Positions 29,130-39,490 are shown, counted from the first letter of the stretch. The stretch is 42,500 bases of DNA from Prorocentrum cordatum (GCA_963575745.1 CAUYUJ010000370.1:481882-524381); one strand, 5' to 3'. Program-made: numbers and translations. The notes: generated by a model from the sequence alone, not told the origin.

Positions 29130-30490
29130 GCGCACGATGGCCCCCGCCTCTCGGCGCACGCGCACGTACATGTTCACGTGCGAGGAATTCTCCGCCCCCG
29201 AGCTGGGTCCCCCGCCTGCGGCCCCGTCTTGGCCCGAACCATGTGGAAACGCGTGCCCCGCGCGCACGCGCCAGGCGCAGGTTGCCCCCCCTCCCCCCCC
29301 CTCCACGCACGTATTTGGGGACAAGGGAAGGCGACACCAACACCACCAGGGCGAGGAGATGTGAGGAGAAGGGGAGGTCTCCCTGGTGGTGTGGTCCACC
29401 CTCTCGCTCGAGACGTCCCCAGCCTCCAGCTCGGGGAGGCATCGTGGACCTCCTCGCTGGAGGTGGCCCCCTAGTGGTGTTGGTGTCGCTTCTCCCCCCT
29501 CCGAGTATGTTTTATATGCAGAGAAGCTTCCGCCCCACAGGTTGGGTCCCCCTGGGTACGGACCCCCCAGTTGGGCTCCTCGCTTGCGGCGGCCAGACCA
29601 GCGTGAATCACATGTGCTCTGCGCGCACGCGCAGGTGCACGCTTGGCCCTCCCCTCTCCGTTGCCCCCCCCCCCCCCCCGCGCGCGAAATTTCACGTGCG
29701 CAGAACTCGCCAACCCCAAGTTGGGTACCCCTGGGGCCCTGTGGACCAACGAAAACAAGTACCCCGCGCGCACGCGCCTGGGGCATATTGCCCCCCCCCC
29801 CCCCCCCCCCCCCCCTCCGCGCACGTATGTTTAGCGGGTAAAGAATGCGGCCCCACGTGGGGTCCCTCGCTTGCAGCCTCGTCGTGGCCCCGAACACGTG
29901 AAAACACGGGCTCCGCGCGCACGCGCCAGTCGCATGTTGGGCCCCCCCCTCCGTTGGGCCTGCCCCCTCCGCGCACGAAAGCTCACGTGCAAAGAAGTCG
30001 CCACCCCCAAGTTGCGTCCCCCCTGGGGCCTCGTGGACACGCGAACACGCACGTGCCCCGCCCGCACGAGCCAGGGGCATGTTGAGCTCCTCCCCTCCGC
30101 GCACCGACCTTCGCATGTGGAAAATCAAATCGCGACCTGCAATTTGTTGGGTCCCTCGCTTGCAGCCCCGCCGTGGCCCTGAAACGTGTGAAAGCACGCG
30201 CGCCGCGCGCACCTGCCAGGCGCACGCTGGGATCCCCCCTCCGTTGCCCCCCCCTCCCCTTCCGCGAGCGTAAGTTTACGCGCTGCCCCCCCCCCCCCCT
30301 CCCGGGGGCCCCGTGGACATGTGAAAGCACGTGCCCCGCGCGCACGCGCCAGAGGCAGGTTAATTGGGCCGCACCCCCTGCCGCGCAAGAATCCGGAGCC
30401 TGCGAATTGGGTCCCTCGCTTGCGGCTCCGCCGTCGCCGGAAACACGCGACAACACGTGCCGAACGCACGCGTGCCGAGAATTCCCGGGG
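29130..30490. repeat. ~145-bp satellite, about eight copies, with C runs
   Basis: The phrase CCCGCGCGCACGCGCCAG recurs at about 29257, 29620, 29765, 29914, 30058, 30203, 30338 and 30462. The spacing from the second copy on is 124-150 bp. Units include GTGAAAACACGTGCC, a GTTG(C/G)(C/G)CCCCC homopolymer stretch of varying length, CGCGCACG, TTCACGTGC and GTTGGGTCCC. The larger first gap is explained by the M8 element at 29328-29492. Open frames on both strands (up to 388 codons) are artefacts. Confidence 0.85.
29328..29492. mobile_element. foldback element family M8 inserted in the 145-bp satellite
   Basis: Left AAGGCGACACCAACACCACC, right the complement of AAGCGACACCAACACCACTA. A second inner inverted pair CACCACCAGGG / CCCTGGTGGTG lies in the left half. 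A related partial copy lies at 16471-16594. It interrupts a satellite unit after a CGCACGTAT phrase, and the sequence resumes at GAGTATGTTT. Confidence 0.7.
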
Positions 30491-30941
30491 CCCTCGCCGG
30501 GCACCCACCCGGGGTTGCAAACCCGGTCCATGGGGAAAAGGCCGGGACTTCTGAGACTTCTGGAGGCCCCGCATTGAAAAATCAAGACGCCGCATGTCTG
30601 GGGGGGGGCCCTGCGAGGGGGGGTGGGACCTCTGCTGGGATCCCGCTGCTGACCAGAGGTCGCCAGGAAGAGGTTGGGCCCCTGGCCCCGTTTGGCGGCG
30701 AAGGGGTGGGAGGGAAGGCAGGGAAAGGACGGGGGCTGGGGGGGAGGAGGGGCAGCGTGAGAGGGAGGGGGCTGCAGAAGAGGGAGGGCGGAAAGGGGGG
30801 GGAGCAGGAGGGGAGGTGGTGGTGGCGTGGCAGGAACACGGCGGCGGGCGGGGACCCACACCCTCGACGGAATTAGTGGAAAACAGAACGGCGGAAGACT
30901 TTCGCCAACGTTCTTAAAACCGGGCCAGGATCGGGATAAAT
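30491..30941. other. no gene seen; purine-rich GGGAGG stretch
   Basis: From about 30690 to 30830 the plus strand is rich in GGGAGG, GGAGG and AAGGGG. Minus frames there are Pro-rich. No gene is supported. Confidence 0.45.
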
Positions 30942-30994
30942 CGCTCCAGAGCGTTCCGGAGCGCTCTCAGAGCGTTCCGGAACGCTCTGGAGCG
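30942..30994. repeat. 53-bp near-perfect palindrome
   Basis: Two 26-base arms around a single C, with one mismatch. The arm starts CGCTCCAGAGCGTTCCGG. It lies between AGGATCGGGATAAATCG (30927) and CGAGTGATCCCGATCC (31043), themselves an imperfect inverted pair, so the palindrome may be the core of a foldback element of about 140 bp. Confidence 0.9.
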
Positions 30995-31152
30995 GCCGCG
31001 GCGCTCAATGCATCCTCCAGACCCGCCGATTCTCAGAGGTTTCGAGTGATCCCGATCCGATTTTGTCCTGATCTTCGCGTCGTTTTAGTGCTGCCGCGCC
31101 GGGCCCTGTGGCGGTCAACCCTCTATACTCGGAATGAGAAGCCGGCTCCCCG

Positions 31153-31200
31153 AGGAGGAGGAGGAGGAGGAGGAGGAGGAGGAGGAGGAGGAGGAGGGGG
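31153..31200. repeat. GGA microsatellite
   Basis: About 45 bp of pure GGA triplets. Confidence 0.95.
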
Positions 31201-32500
31201 CCCAGAACTCTGGGGGCTCACGCTTCGAGCAAACACCCTACGTCTAGGGGGGAAACAAACCTGCCTCGCTTTTGACCACCCTCGCTTCCAGGAGATACCA
31301 AACGATGCCAAATTGCAGCCTGTACTGGTCAGGCCGCTTGACGAGGAGGCGCGTGGTGTGGCTTGGTTTTGCCTGGAAGCGAAAGCGGAGTAGGTAATTC
31401 ACGCTCTGAACGTCGGGGGTCCAGGGAAGAGGGGAGGGCAGAGAAGGCCCTCTGCGTGCCACGACTTCGGTGAAAGCTCATGGGAGCTTCCCGTGCCATC
31501 TTGCCGGCTCCTGCGAGTCGACGCCAACCGACGCTGGCTGGCTCTGAGTCGACGCCGACCGACGTCAAATCGACCACTTCTCGTCGAAAACCAGACGCTA
31601 GCGCACGCTAGTGCGCTCAAAGTACGATATTGCGAGGACATACAAGGCTTCCATGATTTGCTACTGAACTCGACTGCTTGGTAGTTCGATGCGCACCCTG
31701 CCTCTGCTTCGCTTCGTCTATGCTGCGAGGCCAAAGTTTGTACATAGGTACCGCCTGGAGAATCGATCTCCCAGGACCCCAGTGGGCGATGCACTCGGAT
31801 CTAGCATAGCCGCAGGGGGTCCGAACATGTCCACATCCACCGCCTCACGAGAGGTACAAGGAGATCGGTCACCAGGCGGTGGATATGTACCATTCCGAGC
31901 CTCGGACCTGCTCACTCTCCTCTTGCTCCTCGCCCGCACGCCGTGCGTATGATGACGATGAAGCCTCCCGCTCGTCCTGTCCTGCAGCTGTCCTCGTCGC
32001 CCCGACCATTGCTTTCCCCCCTGCCGACACTGGGAAGGCACGAACGGGGAGGGTGCCCAGCAGCACCTGCTGCTCAACACCGACAGCGGCCGCCAGCGGG
32101 CAGGCGACGTTGGGCCCCGGATGGGCACCGCCCGCGGTGACACCGACAGCGAACGCTGTCCGGCATAGGCATCAAGTGCTCACGGTCTTCGCCCCAATTC
32201 TTTCCGTCCCAATTTCCGATGTACGGTGAGGGCGTCTATATACCTCTGCGCGCTCGACTTGCATGCGACGAAGGCGTGGAACAAAGAACCATAGGATATA
32301 AGATACATAGAATGCAGGGTCTGGTCTGATGGCGCTGTCGCCCTCATCAGACAAGGAATCCCCCAAGGTCTGGAGCTTCCTGGGCACGTTCCTTAATCAA
32401 CGCCCCCACAGTACCTTAGAACACAACTCCTGGGATAATTCTTTCCGTCCCGATTTCAGCTGTACCTTAGGAGGCAACTCCCAGGTCTTGGCCAGGACGA
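31201..32500. other. mostly unique sequence, no gene assigned
   Basis: Low-repeat sequence. Protein-like short stretches exist: plus 31241-31393 reads LGGKQTCLAFDHPRF... to a stop, and minus 32172-32387 reads ...DPAFYVSYILWFFVPRL.... Neither carries a recognised motif. Plus 32320-32370 contains IRQGIPQG, reminiscent of a reverse-transcriptase GIPQG motif, but the flanks do not fit. GTCGACGCC(A/G)ACCGACG occurs at about 31508 and 31550. Confidence 0.4.
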
Positions 32501-32504
32501 TTCA

Positions 32505-32582
32505 GCGGGATTAAGCCGAATTCAGCGGGATGCAACCAGATTACGCCAGACTCGGCGGGATTAAGCCAGACTAGGCATATGT
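32505..32582. repeat. short CGGGATTAAGCC repeats
   Basis: Variants of TTCAGCGGGATTAAGCCGAA recur about four times at 16-25 base spacing (GCGGGATGCAACCAGA, ACTCGGCGGGATTAAGCCAG). Confidence 0.65.
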
Positions 32583-33180
32583 TCGACCAAGGATATACCA
32601 GTGCCGCATCCCAGGAATTGCATCCTAATGTGCCCATCGTCGCCGACAGCGCAGACGGCGCGAGCGCCGCCCACCGCTGAACAGAAGCCGACGCCCCAAC
32701 GCCCCTCTTCAGCTCGACCGTCACGGCCAGATCGGAGGCATCCATGTGTGCCATCCTCGCGGCGCGTCAGCTGCGGAACGGTTTAGAGAGGAGGACGGAC
32801 CAAGAAGCTGTACAAGCAGCGTGCTACCATGAAGAATGCGGAGTGACTCGATTCTCGGAAATGGTGGTGGGGGGCGTTGGTGGTTGAGCCAGTGCCGAAA
32901 CAGTTAGAGTCATTGAAATATGCAACCAAAATCCTGAACCACTACTTCGTACTTGAAGGGGCCCTAGGACACACACACAGACACACACACACATAACAAG
33001 ATCCTCCATATTTTCACATATTTCTGAATGTTTGTCTTCCCCCCCACTTCCCATATTTTCTTGGGAATCGAAATTATTGTGCCTGTGTGGTTTTTCCCAA
33101 CCATCCGGTGGTGTTGGGTCCTCGTTTTGAAGAGACGGCGCCCCGCGTTCCCCACCTCCTCCTCCTCCTCACCCCCCCCT
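32583..33180. other. no gene seen; (AC)n run
   Basis: An (AC)n run with one G interruption lies at 32968-32993. The rest is mixed sequence with no convincing frame. Confidence 0.45.
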
Positions 33181-33189
33181 CCCTCCTCC

Positions 33190-33267
<78 letters not shown>

Positions 33268-33268
33268 G

Positions 33269-33348
<80 letters not shown>

Positions 33349-33352
33349 CCAC
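33190..33352. repeat. CAT microsatellite fused to the 90-bp satellite
   Basis: About 160 bp of CAT triplets with a single GCATCAT interruption at 33267. It ends CATCACCACCATTTCGG, running straight into the first satellite unit. Confidence 0.97.
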
Positions 33353-34712
33353 CATTTCGGCACACCCCTCACACGTTTCGTGGCCCCATAGGGAGCTCCA
33401 CCGAAGGCCCCAGTGGCAGGGTCCGCATGCCTCCCCACCACCCATTTCGGCACACCCCTCACACGTTTCGTGGCCCCACAGGGAGCTCCACCGAAGGCCC
33501 CAGTGCAGGCCGTCGCATGCCGTCCCGCACACCCATTTCGGCACACCCCTCACACGTTTCGTGGCCCCATAGGGAGCTCCACCGAAGGCCCCATGGCTGC
33601 CGTCCGCATGCTCCCGCACACCCATTTCGGCACACCCCTCACACGTTTCGTGGCCCCACAGGGAGCTCCACCGAAGGCCCCAGTGCTGCCGTCCGCATGC
33701 GTCCCGCACACCCATTTCGGCACACCCCTCACACGTTTCGTGGCCCCATAGGGAGCTCCACCGAAGGCCCCAGTGGCTGGTTCGCATGCCTCCCCACCAC
33801 CCATTTCGGCACACCCCTCACACGTTTCGTGGCCCCATAGGGAGCTCCACCGAAGGCCCCAGTGGCAGGGTCCGCATGCCTCCCCACCACCCATTTCGGC
33901 ACACCCCTCACACGCTTCGTGGCCCCATAAGGAGCTCCACCGAAGGCCCCAGTGGCAGGGTCCGCATGCCTCCCCACCACCCATTTCGGCACACCCCTCA
34001 CACGTTTCGTGGCCCCATAGGGAGCTCCACCGAAGGCCCCACACGGAGCACACCCCTCACACGCCCCATAGGGAGCTCCACCGAAGGCCCCAGTGGCAGG
34101 GTTCGCATGCCTCCCCACCACCCATTTCGGCACACCCCTCACACGTTTCGTGGCCCCATAGGGAGCTCCACCGAAGGCCCCAGTGCGCCGTCCGCATGCC
34201 TCCCCACCACCCATTCGGCACACCCCTCACACGTTTCGTGGCCCCATAGGGAGCTCCACCGAAGGCCCCAGTGGCTGGTTCGCATGCCTCCCCACCACCA
34301 TTTCGGCACATCCCTCACACGTTTCGTGGCCCCATGGGGATTTCCACTGAAGGCCCCAGTGACTGGGTTCGCATGCGCCCCCACACCCATTTCGGCACAC
34401 CCCTCACACGTTTCGTGGCACCATAGGGAGCTCCACCGAAGGCCCCAGTGGCTGCGTTCGCATGCCGCCCCCACACCAATTTCGGCACACCCCTCACACG
34501 TTTCGTGGCCCCACAGGGAGCTCCACCGAAGGCCCCAGTGGCTGCGTTCGCATGCCGCCCCCACACCAACTTCGGTGCACCCCTCACACGTTTCGTGGCC
34601 CCATAAGGAGCTCCACTGAAGGCCCCAGTGGCAACGTTCGCATGCCGCCCCCACACTCATTTCGGCACACCCCTCAAACGGTTCGTGGCCCCATAGGGAG
34701 ATCCACCGAAGA
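33347..34712. repeat. ~90-bp satellite, about 16 copies
   Basis: CACACGTTTCGTGGCCCCA recurs at 33370, 33460, 33551, 33640, 33730, 33819, 33909 and 33999 and continues at similar spacing to about 34674. One shortened unit lies at 34030-34075. Each unit has GGGAGCTCCACCGAAGGCCC, GTCCGCATGCC, CCACCACCCATTTCGGCACA. The first copies are nearly identical; those after 34300 diverge more. The near-90 period keeps frame over several units, so 240-280-codon frames exist on both strands. The last unit runs into GATCCACCGAAGACGG. Confidence 0.95.
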
Positions 34713-34908
34713 CGGTACTCACACCAGCATTACTCACAACTGCATATGGTTGGGTCCTTCGCCAGGCTAATTTCCCTCCTGTGCACTACCAAACAATGGT
34801 CAGAAATTGTGGTCAGGCCTACGGAGGCAGACGGCCGTAACCACCAACGAACTAACCACCGAGCCGTTCACTCCAAAATGATGGACGAGCGGGCTTTCCT
34901 GGTCACGT
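34713..34908. other. no gene seen
   Basis: Mixed unique sequence between the satellite and element M6 copy 3. Confidence 0.4.
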
Positions 34909-35367
34909 CGGGGATCTTCTGACCCGGGTCAGGATCCAGACCCGGGTTAGCAGGAAATCAAAAAGCTGCAATGCAGGAAACAGATCTGCAACGCAAGTCC
35001 TCGCAAACCCGGGTCAGCCAACATGCGCGGCCGCCTCGCGGCCACGAGCGGCACGCTGACCCGGGTCAGCCAGAGGGGGTCTCTGCAAGATCCTGCAGGA
35101 TCCGGTGCCCTGGCTGACCCCCGTTTGAGCCTGTTTTTTGTTGATTCAGGCAAGTTTACTTGCATGGCGTTCGCCCCCCCCCCCCCCCCCCCCCCCTCGC
35201 CCCTCTTCAAGCGAATACCAGCGTGCAAGTGCCTTCCGACTTGCGTGATTTCCGCGCCCCCCCCCCCGGCTTGCTTCAGGCTCAGCCCCCCCCCCCCCGT
35301 CCATGCAAGTAAACTTGCCAGAGTCTAAAAAAAAAACAGGCTCTTGACCCCCGTCTCAAGGCTCCCG
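34909..35367. mobile_element. foldback element family M6, copy 3, carrying nested M7
   Basis: Starts CGGGGATCTTCTGACCCGGG and ends CAAGGCTCCCG. Without the nested element it is about 242 bp and collinear with copy 2 (GCGCGGCCGCCTCGCGG, ACGCTGACCCGGGTCAGCCA). The sequence GACCCCCGTTTGCATTGACC of copies 1 and 2 is here split by M7 between GACCCCCGTTT and TTGACC. Confidence 0.78.
35127..35343. mobile_element. foldback element M7 nested in M6
   Basis: 217 bp. GAGCCTGTTTTTTGTTGATT at the left faces the complement of GAGCCTGTTTTTTTTTTAGA. Inside both is an identical 19-bp GGCAAGTTTACTTGCATGG. The interior holds three long C runs (35167-35188, about 35261-35271 and 35286-35299). TTGA occurs at 35125-35128 and 35344-35347, a possible duplication, but the target also lost GCA relative to the uninterrupted copies. 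Confidence 0.8.
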
Positions 35368-35790
35368 GTCACGGCGAGCCTCGGCCACGAACGAATTCCG
35401 GCCCAGACCTGCGGCACGGCCCGCAGACCAGAGCCCATGCCGGAACCCAAGGTGGTGCAACAGCTCGGGGTTCTTGACTGACGAGGACGATGACGGCGAT
35501 GACGATGGCGTCATCATCGTCATAGTGAGCTTGGCACAAGTTAGTTGAGCATTCAAGCGACTGGAACGTCGACACGGCGGAGCAGCGCACAGGGCGCTGG
35601 GAGGCTCGACATCTGACGAACAGGCTCGCGTGGCAAGAGGCCCACGCAGGAGGAAGGCACAGCAAAGATCGAGGCACAATCTCACCAACACTCTGGGCAT
35701 AGGTGGTTGCAGCCACGAGGTCCGACGAATAGGCTCACGTGGCATGAGGCCGAAAGAGGCAAGACACACCAAAGGTCGACGCATAATCAG
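35368..35790. other. no gene assigned
   Basis: Minus frames of 186 and 115 codons cross this stretch without recognisable motifs. (GAT)-rich sequence lies at 35483-35525. AGGCTCGCGTGGCA(A/T)GAGGCC at about 35622 resembles AGGCTCACGTGGCATGAGGCC at about 35731, a diverged duplication of about 110 bp with CCGACGAATAGG / TCTGACGAACAGG. Confidence 0.45.
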
Positions 35791-35794
35791 GCCC

Positions 35795-35880
35795 TCCCCC
35801 TCCTCCTCCTCCTCCTCCGCCTCCTCCGCCCTCCTCCTCCCCCTCCCCCTCCTTCTCCTCCTCCTCCTCCTCCTCCTCAG
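35795..35880. repeat. CTC microsatellite
   Basis: About 85 bp of CTC triplets with CCGCCTC and CCCCTC interruptions. Confidence 0.93.
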
Positions 35881-36620
35881 CAGATTTGGCTCACCACACA
35901 CCGCGTGGTGAGTCAAAGCAGATTCGGGGCCACCGCAGGGCTTTGGAACTCGGGTCGATCTCCGAGGACGTCTCGGGCGACCAAGGCCCCCGAGGTCCCA
36001 AGACCGTCTGGTGTACTGACCGCGCAGTGAGGTCTCTTGGGGTTTCGAAACTCAGCGCGCGGTCCGTCACTACACGGCTTTGGAATCTAACCAGCTTTCT
36101 GTGCCGAAGGGATTCAGGGTACGAGGCCTTGAGGAACAACCCTTCGTTTTCTCTTCGGGGAGTGTCGCCCTCCCCGATCCCCTCCCCAGGGGGCTGGATA
36201 AGGGACGTCCGCGGGTAGTTGCAGTGACCAAGATTCCCCTGGGTGGCTCCAGTGTGGCCCCAGATGACGCCGTGGTGGCCTCGAAGTTTTCACCCAACCC
36301 CGGGGGGAAACGTGCCCCAGCAACCAACCAGCAGGGTCGGGCTATACATGTGTTTGCTTCTTTGGGGCGCGGCCCTCAGGACCGCCAAGGTAGCACCAGG
36401 TAGCTCCACCGTCCCCCCAACGGAGCCACAAGAGAGCCCAATAGCAGCCCAACAACGGGAATCAACGCGGAGGAGGCCCCAGCAAGGGCCTCGAAACAGC
36501 GTGAAGAAACCCCATGATAGACCCAATGTGGCCCAACAAGGCCCAAGACAGCTCCACGAAACCCCAAGGTTGGCCTCTAGGATGGCTTCCGGCAGCCCCA
36601 GACGCCACCTAAGGGATTCC
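35881..36620. repeat. degenerate GGCCCCAAG-type and CTTTGGAAC-type repeats
   Basis: 35881-36110 carries two CGGCTTTGGAA phrases related to those at 2230-2350, plus a CACCACACACCGCGTGGTGA palindrome. 36370-36600 carries loosely periodic GGCCC(C/A)A phrases of the decamer style. No gene is supported. Confidence 0.45.
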
Positions 36621-36634
36621 AAGCGAGCCGCCGG

Positions 36635-37345
36635 CAAATAATGCACGACATATGATAAATACCACCTGCTCCCGCTTGCTTCGACCAACCTACTATATAT
36701 ATACATATATATATATATGTATCTATCAAATCTACCAATATATCAATGTATCTCTCAAGTCGGTCCCTCAAGCACCTCATACACCGACCTATCGATATTT
36801 CGATCTACCGTGGGGATGGTTGACGCAAGGACGCGGCATGTATTTGTTCGCGCACTACTCGGTGGCGGCAGGCGCCGCACATCGCATTTATTTGTTTCTA
36901 CCCGCACCGTCGCGCAGGTGGCGGTAACCAGTGTTTGTTTAATTTGCCTCTGCCCCGTACTGTGCAACACCAAACAGGAATGGAAGATATTTGCTTGCCT
37001 GTTGCAGTGCAAAGTGCGTGGCAGCTCTTTGCCCGCCCGCTGTTTGTTTGTTTGTTTCGTTGATTTTCTTAGTTGTATTATTATGTCGTTGTTCTGTGTT
37101 TGTTTGGTTTTGTTTGTTTGTTGGCTGCCGCTTGGCTGCGCGCGCCTGCATATCTACCCAGCGGCCCATCTATATATATGTGTATATCGATACATCTGTC
37201 TTGCTAAGGAAGTATCAACCCACCTACCTACCTATCGATGTGTATATATATATATAGATATATCGACCCATGCGTTTACCGACCCATCCGTCTATATACC
37301 CTGGTACCTCTCTCTCTATGTTCCTCTCTCTCTCTCTACGTATCG
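36635..37345. other. AT-rich island with TA, ATCT, TTTG and CT simple repeats
   Basis: (TA)n lies at about 36693-36718 and 37240-37262, ATCTATC/CATCTATATATATG phrases throughout, TTTGTTTG runs at 37041-37056 and 37098-37120, and (CT)n at 37310-37340. Much lower GC than both sides. A 221-codon plus frame (36717-37382) is Leu/Val/Cys-rich because of this composition. I do not call it. Confidence 0.6.
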
Positions 37346-37848
37346 ATTCGAGAAATTTGGTGACACGGGTGAGAAATCGTAAGTCGTAATGGCGGGAGTG
37401 GTGGTGATGATGATGGCAGGGTGGTGGGATGGTGGTGGACATGTGAAGCGATGATCCTCGTGCGTGCTAATGTGCCGCAGCGCGATGCCAGCTTCACTTA
37501 GTGGCGCGTGCTCTAACGGCTGCGCACTCGAGAAAAATCAACCTACTGCAATCCGTCATGCTTCCGGAGCACAAGCAGAGCTCGGTGCCGCGAAGCGGGC
37601 GGCCGACGGCATCGTCGTCGTCGCCGTCGCCATCGCCGCCGCCATCGCCGCGATCACCGCCGCCCCCATCGCCGCCAGCAGCGCCAGCGTCGCCATCGTC
37701 CCAGTCGTCGTCGCCGCCGTCATCGTCATCGGGGCCTGGCGCAACCCTATTGCCGCTGGGGCTCGCCCCCTAGCGCGCCGCGAAGAGGCGCCGAGTGGCG
37801 CCGTGTCGGGTCACTGTCGGTCTTGTCGTTGCGCCAACGGCTTCCGCC
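37346..37848. repeat. GTCGCC-type trinucleotide tract and flanks
   Basis: 37610-37735 is built of GTC, GCC and ATC triplets (GTCGCCGTCGCCATCGCC), Ala/Val/Ile or Ser/Pro-rich in translation. GGTGGTGATGATG lies at 37400. No gene is assigned. Confidence 0.6.
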
Positions 37849-38590
37849 CTAGAGCTCCTGCCAATTCCGGCCGCCCCCCAGCGCCGCCGAGGGCAGTCCG
37901 CCCTCGGGGGCGCCCCGGCCCCGCGCATCTGGCGGCGCGCACGCGACCGCGCGCGAGGGCTTCGCCCGCGCGGGAGCCCTGGCCGCCCGCCCTGCGGAGA
38001 GGCAGCGCAGAAGCAGAACCCGCAAAGGCGCGCTGTCAGAGACTAGCGCGCCGCCGCTCCGCTCTGCGCACTCGCGGCGCATGCTCCTGGCGCCCCGCCC
38101 CGGAGGGCGCGCGACGCGGGGGCCGCGGCCGCGCGCGCGCCCCCCGGGGCAGCGGCCGCGCGCGCGCAGTGACCGCGCGACGACACCGCTGAACAGGAGA
38201 CCAACGCTCTCCGCGATGCGAACGAGCTCGCCCGCAACTAGTTGGCCGAACGCAGTGCGCGCGAGATCGGCGCCCCGCGTCAGGAAACGGGGCCTCGTGC
38301 ACTTCGACGACGCGCAGCTCCCCGGCAGAGCCCGGGGGGAAGAGCGCCCCAACCGCGGCGGGCGCGCGCCTTGCCGAACGCGGGCATGGGCGCAGCGAGC
38401 GGCCGCAGACGAGAGAGCCCGCGCGTTTTGCACCTCAGCGCCAATCGTGGCCGCGCATTTTTTCCTGAGCTGATTTTTATTTAAGCTGGTCTGCGCCCGC
38501 AAACGCGTCGCCTGGAGCCCGCCCCCCGCCGCGCCGTCGGCGCCGCTGCCAGGGCCCGGCGACCTGGAGGCCTTGGCCCACTCCAGGGTC
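37849..38590 (-). CDS. coding-like minus-strand block C, unidentified protein
   Basis: A 283-codon minus frame extends from 38700 to 37849. Two stretches look translated: LEWAKASRSPGPGSGADG and, further on, LNKNQLRKKCAATIGAEV (about 38590-38430), then LARTAFGQLVAGELVRIAES (38260-38200). Between them the best frame is a neighbouring one reading AVGALFPPGSAGELRVVEVH (about 38370-38290). There, by hand, 22 of 27 codons end in G or C while only about half have G or C in position two, the pattern expected of coding DNA in a GC-rich alga. The frame changes mean introns or decay. No domain is recognised. Start and end are the limits of the open frame and not splice sites. Confidence 0.35.
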
Positions 38591-39490
38591 GCGATTCGGA
38601 GTGCGCGGTAGAAAAACAAACATTCGCTTTTTCCGTGAAGTGTTTTCCAAGAGCCCGCGTGAGCTCCATCATAGCGACCGCCGCCCCGGCGCGGTGCCAC
38701 CCGAAGGCCGCGGCCCCGCGACGCGGAGCGCGCGCGCGGGCGACCTGGGCATGCCAGTTTGGCCAGAGATCCTCGTCACGGGCGCCAGATGCCGCGCCCG
38801 GGACCTGCTCGCCGGTTTGGAGTGCGATCTCGCGAACGTTGCAATGATAGCCGAATGCGGGGCCCACCTTCCCCGCGGGCGCGCCGCCGTCACGGCGGAG
38901 CCACTGCTCGCTTCTCTGAGGGGGCGCGGCGCCGGCAGAGCCTGGCTCCGCGGCGCGCAGCTCCCAGCCCGAGCGCCTGCGATCCAGCTCGACGCGCTCG
39001 TCCGAGTGGTTCCTCACCAGGCCCGCTAGCAAATGCGTGCGACCCTCCGTGGAGTCGAAGTGCTTCTCGCCGCGCTCACGCCCGCGGGCCCCAGGAAGAT
39101 CTTTAGGCGACTTCGAGCGCTTGCCCCCGAGGCGCGCAGACTGTCTCGGCCCTGCGTGCGGTTCGCGGCCCGCAGACTGCGCCTGTTGGCAGCGACTGGG
39201 AACTGCTGATCGCCATCGCTGGTTGAGCCTGGCGACCACTCCCATGCGCGGCCTCCGCCGCTGGCTCGCCGGCCCTGCTATTCTTCGAGACCGACTCCGC
39301 GTCGGCCTCGAGAGAGGGCGACGGGCGCGCCGACGCCCGCATCTGGCGCGGAGAGTGGAGGGGCAGCGTCTGCAGGGGCGCGTTCCCGGAGCCGACGGCG
39401 CCGAAACCGCCGCCGACGGAGCCGACGGAGCCGACGGAGCCGACGGAGCCGACGGCGCCGCCGCCCCCGCGGCGAAGACTGGCGGGCACA
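38591..39490 (-). CDS. coding-like minus-strand block B, unidentified protein
   Basis: Minus strand, two frames. From 39490 to about 39210 one frame reads through LHSPRQMRASARPSPSLEAD and ESVSKNSRAGEPAAEAAHGS. From about 39190 to 38650 the other reads KHFDSTEGRTHLLAGLVRNH, then SDERVELDRRRSGWELRA, and FGYHCNVREIALQTGEQVPG. Codons in both stretches end mostly in G or C. The second frame is part of a 403-codon open frame (39692-38481). A nine-base GCCGACGGA repeat (39413-39455) precedes the first stretch and encodes Val-Gly-Ser repeats. I do not recognise a family. With blocks A and C it may be one spliced gene or a decayed copy. Confidence 0.4.

Noticed and set aside
31241-31393. Short plus frame after a GGA tract with a plausible peptide
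   Set aside because: No start codon outside the microsatellite and only about 50 codons; could be an exon but cannot be supported.
32230-32400. Reverse-transcriptase-like IRQGIPQG and an upstream ALDLHATKAW phrase
   Set aside because: A stop lies between them, the spacing is wrong and no other RT motif is present.
33028-34660. Repeat proteins on either strand of the 90-bp satellite
   Set aside because: Both strands are open for about 240-280 codons and unit length varies (88-91), breaking the frame; a satellite explains it.
36717-37382. 221-codon plus frame with hydrophobic Cys/Leu/Val stretches
   Set aside because: Composition follows TTTG, TA and CT simple repeats; the hydrophobic look comes from T-rich codons.
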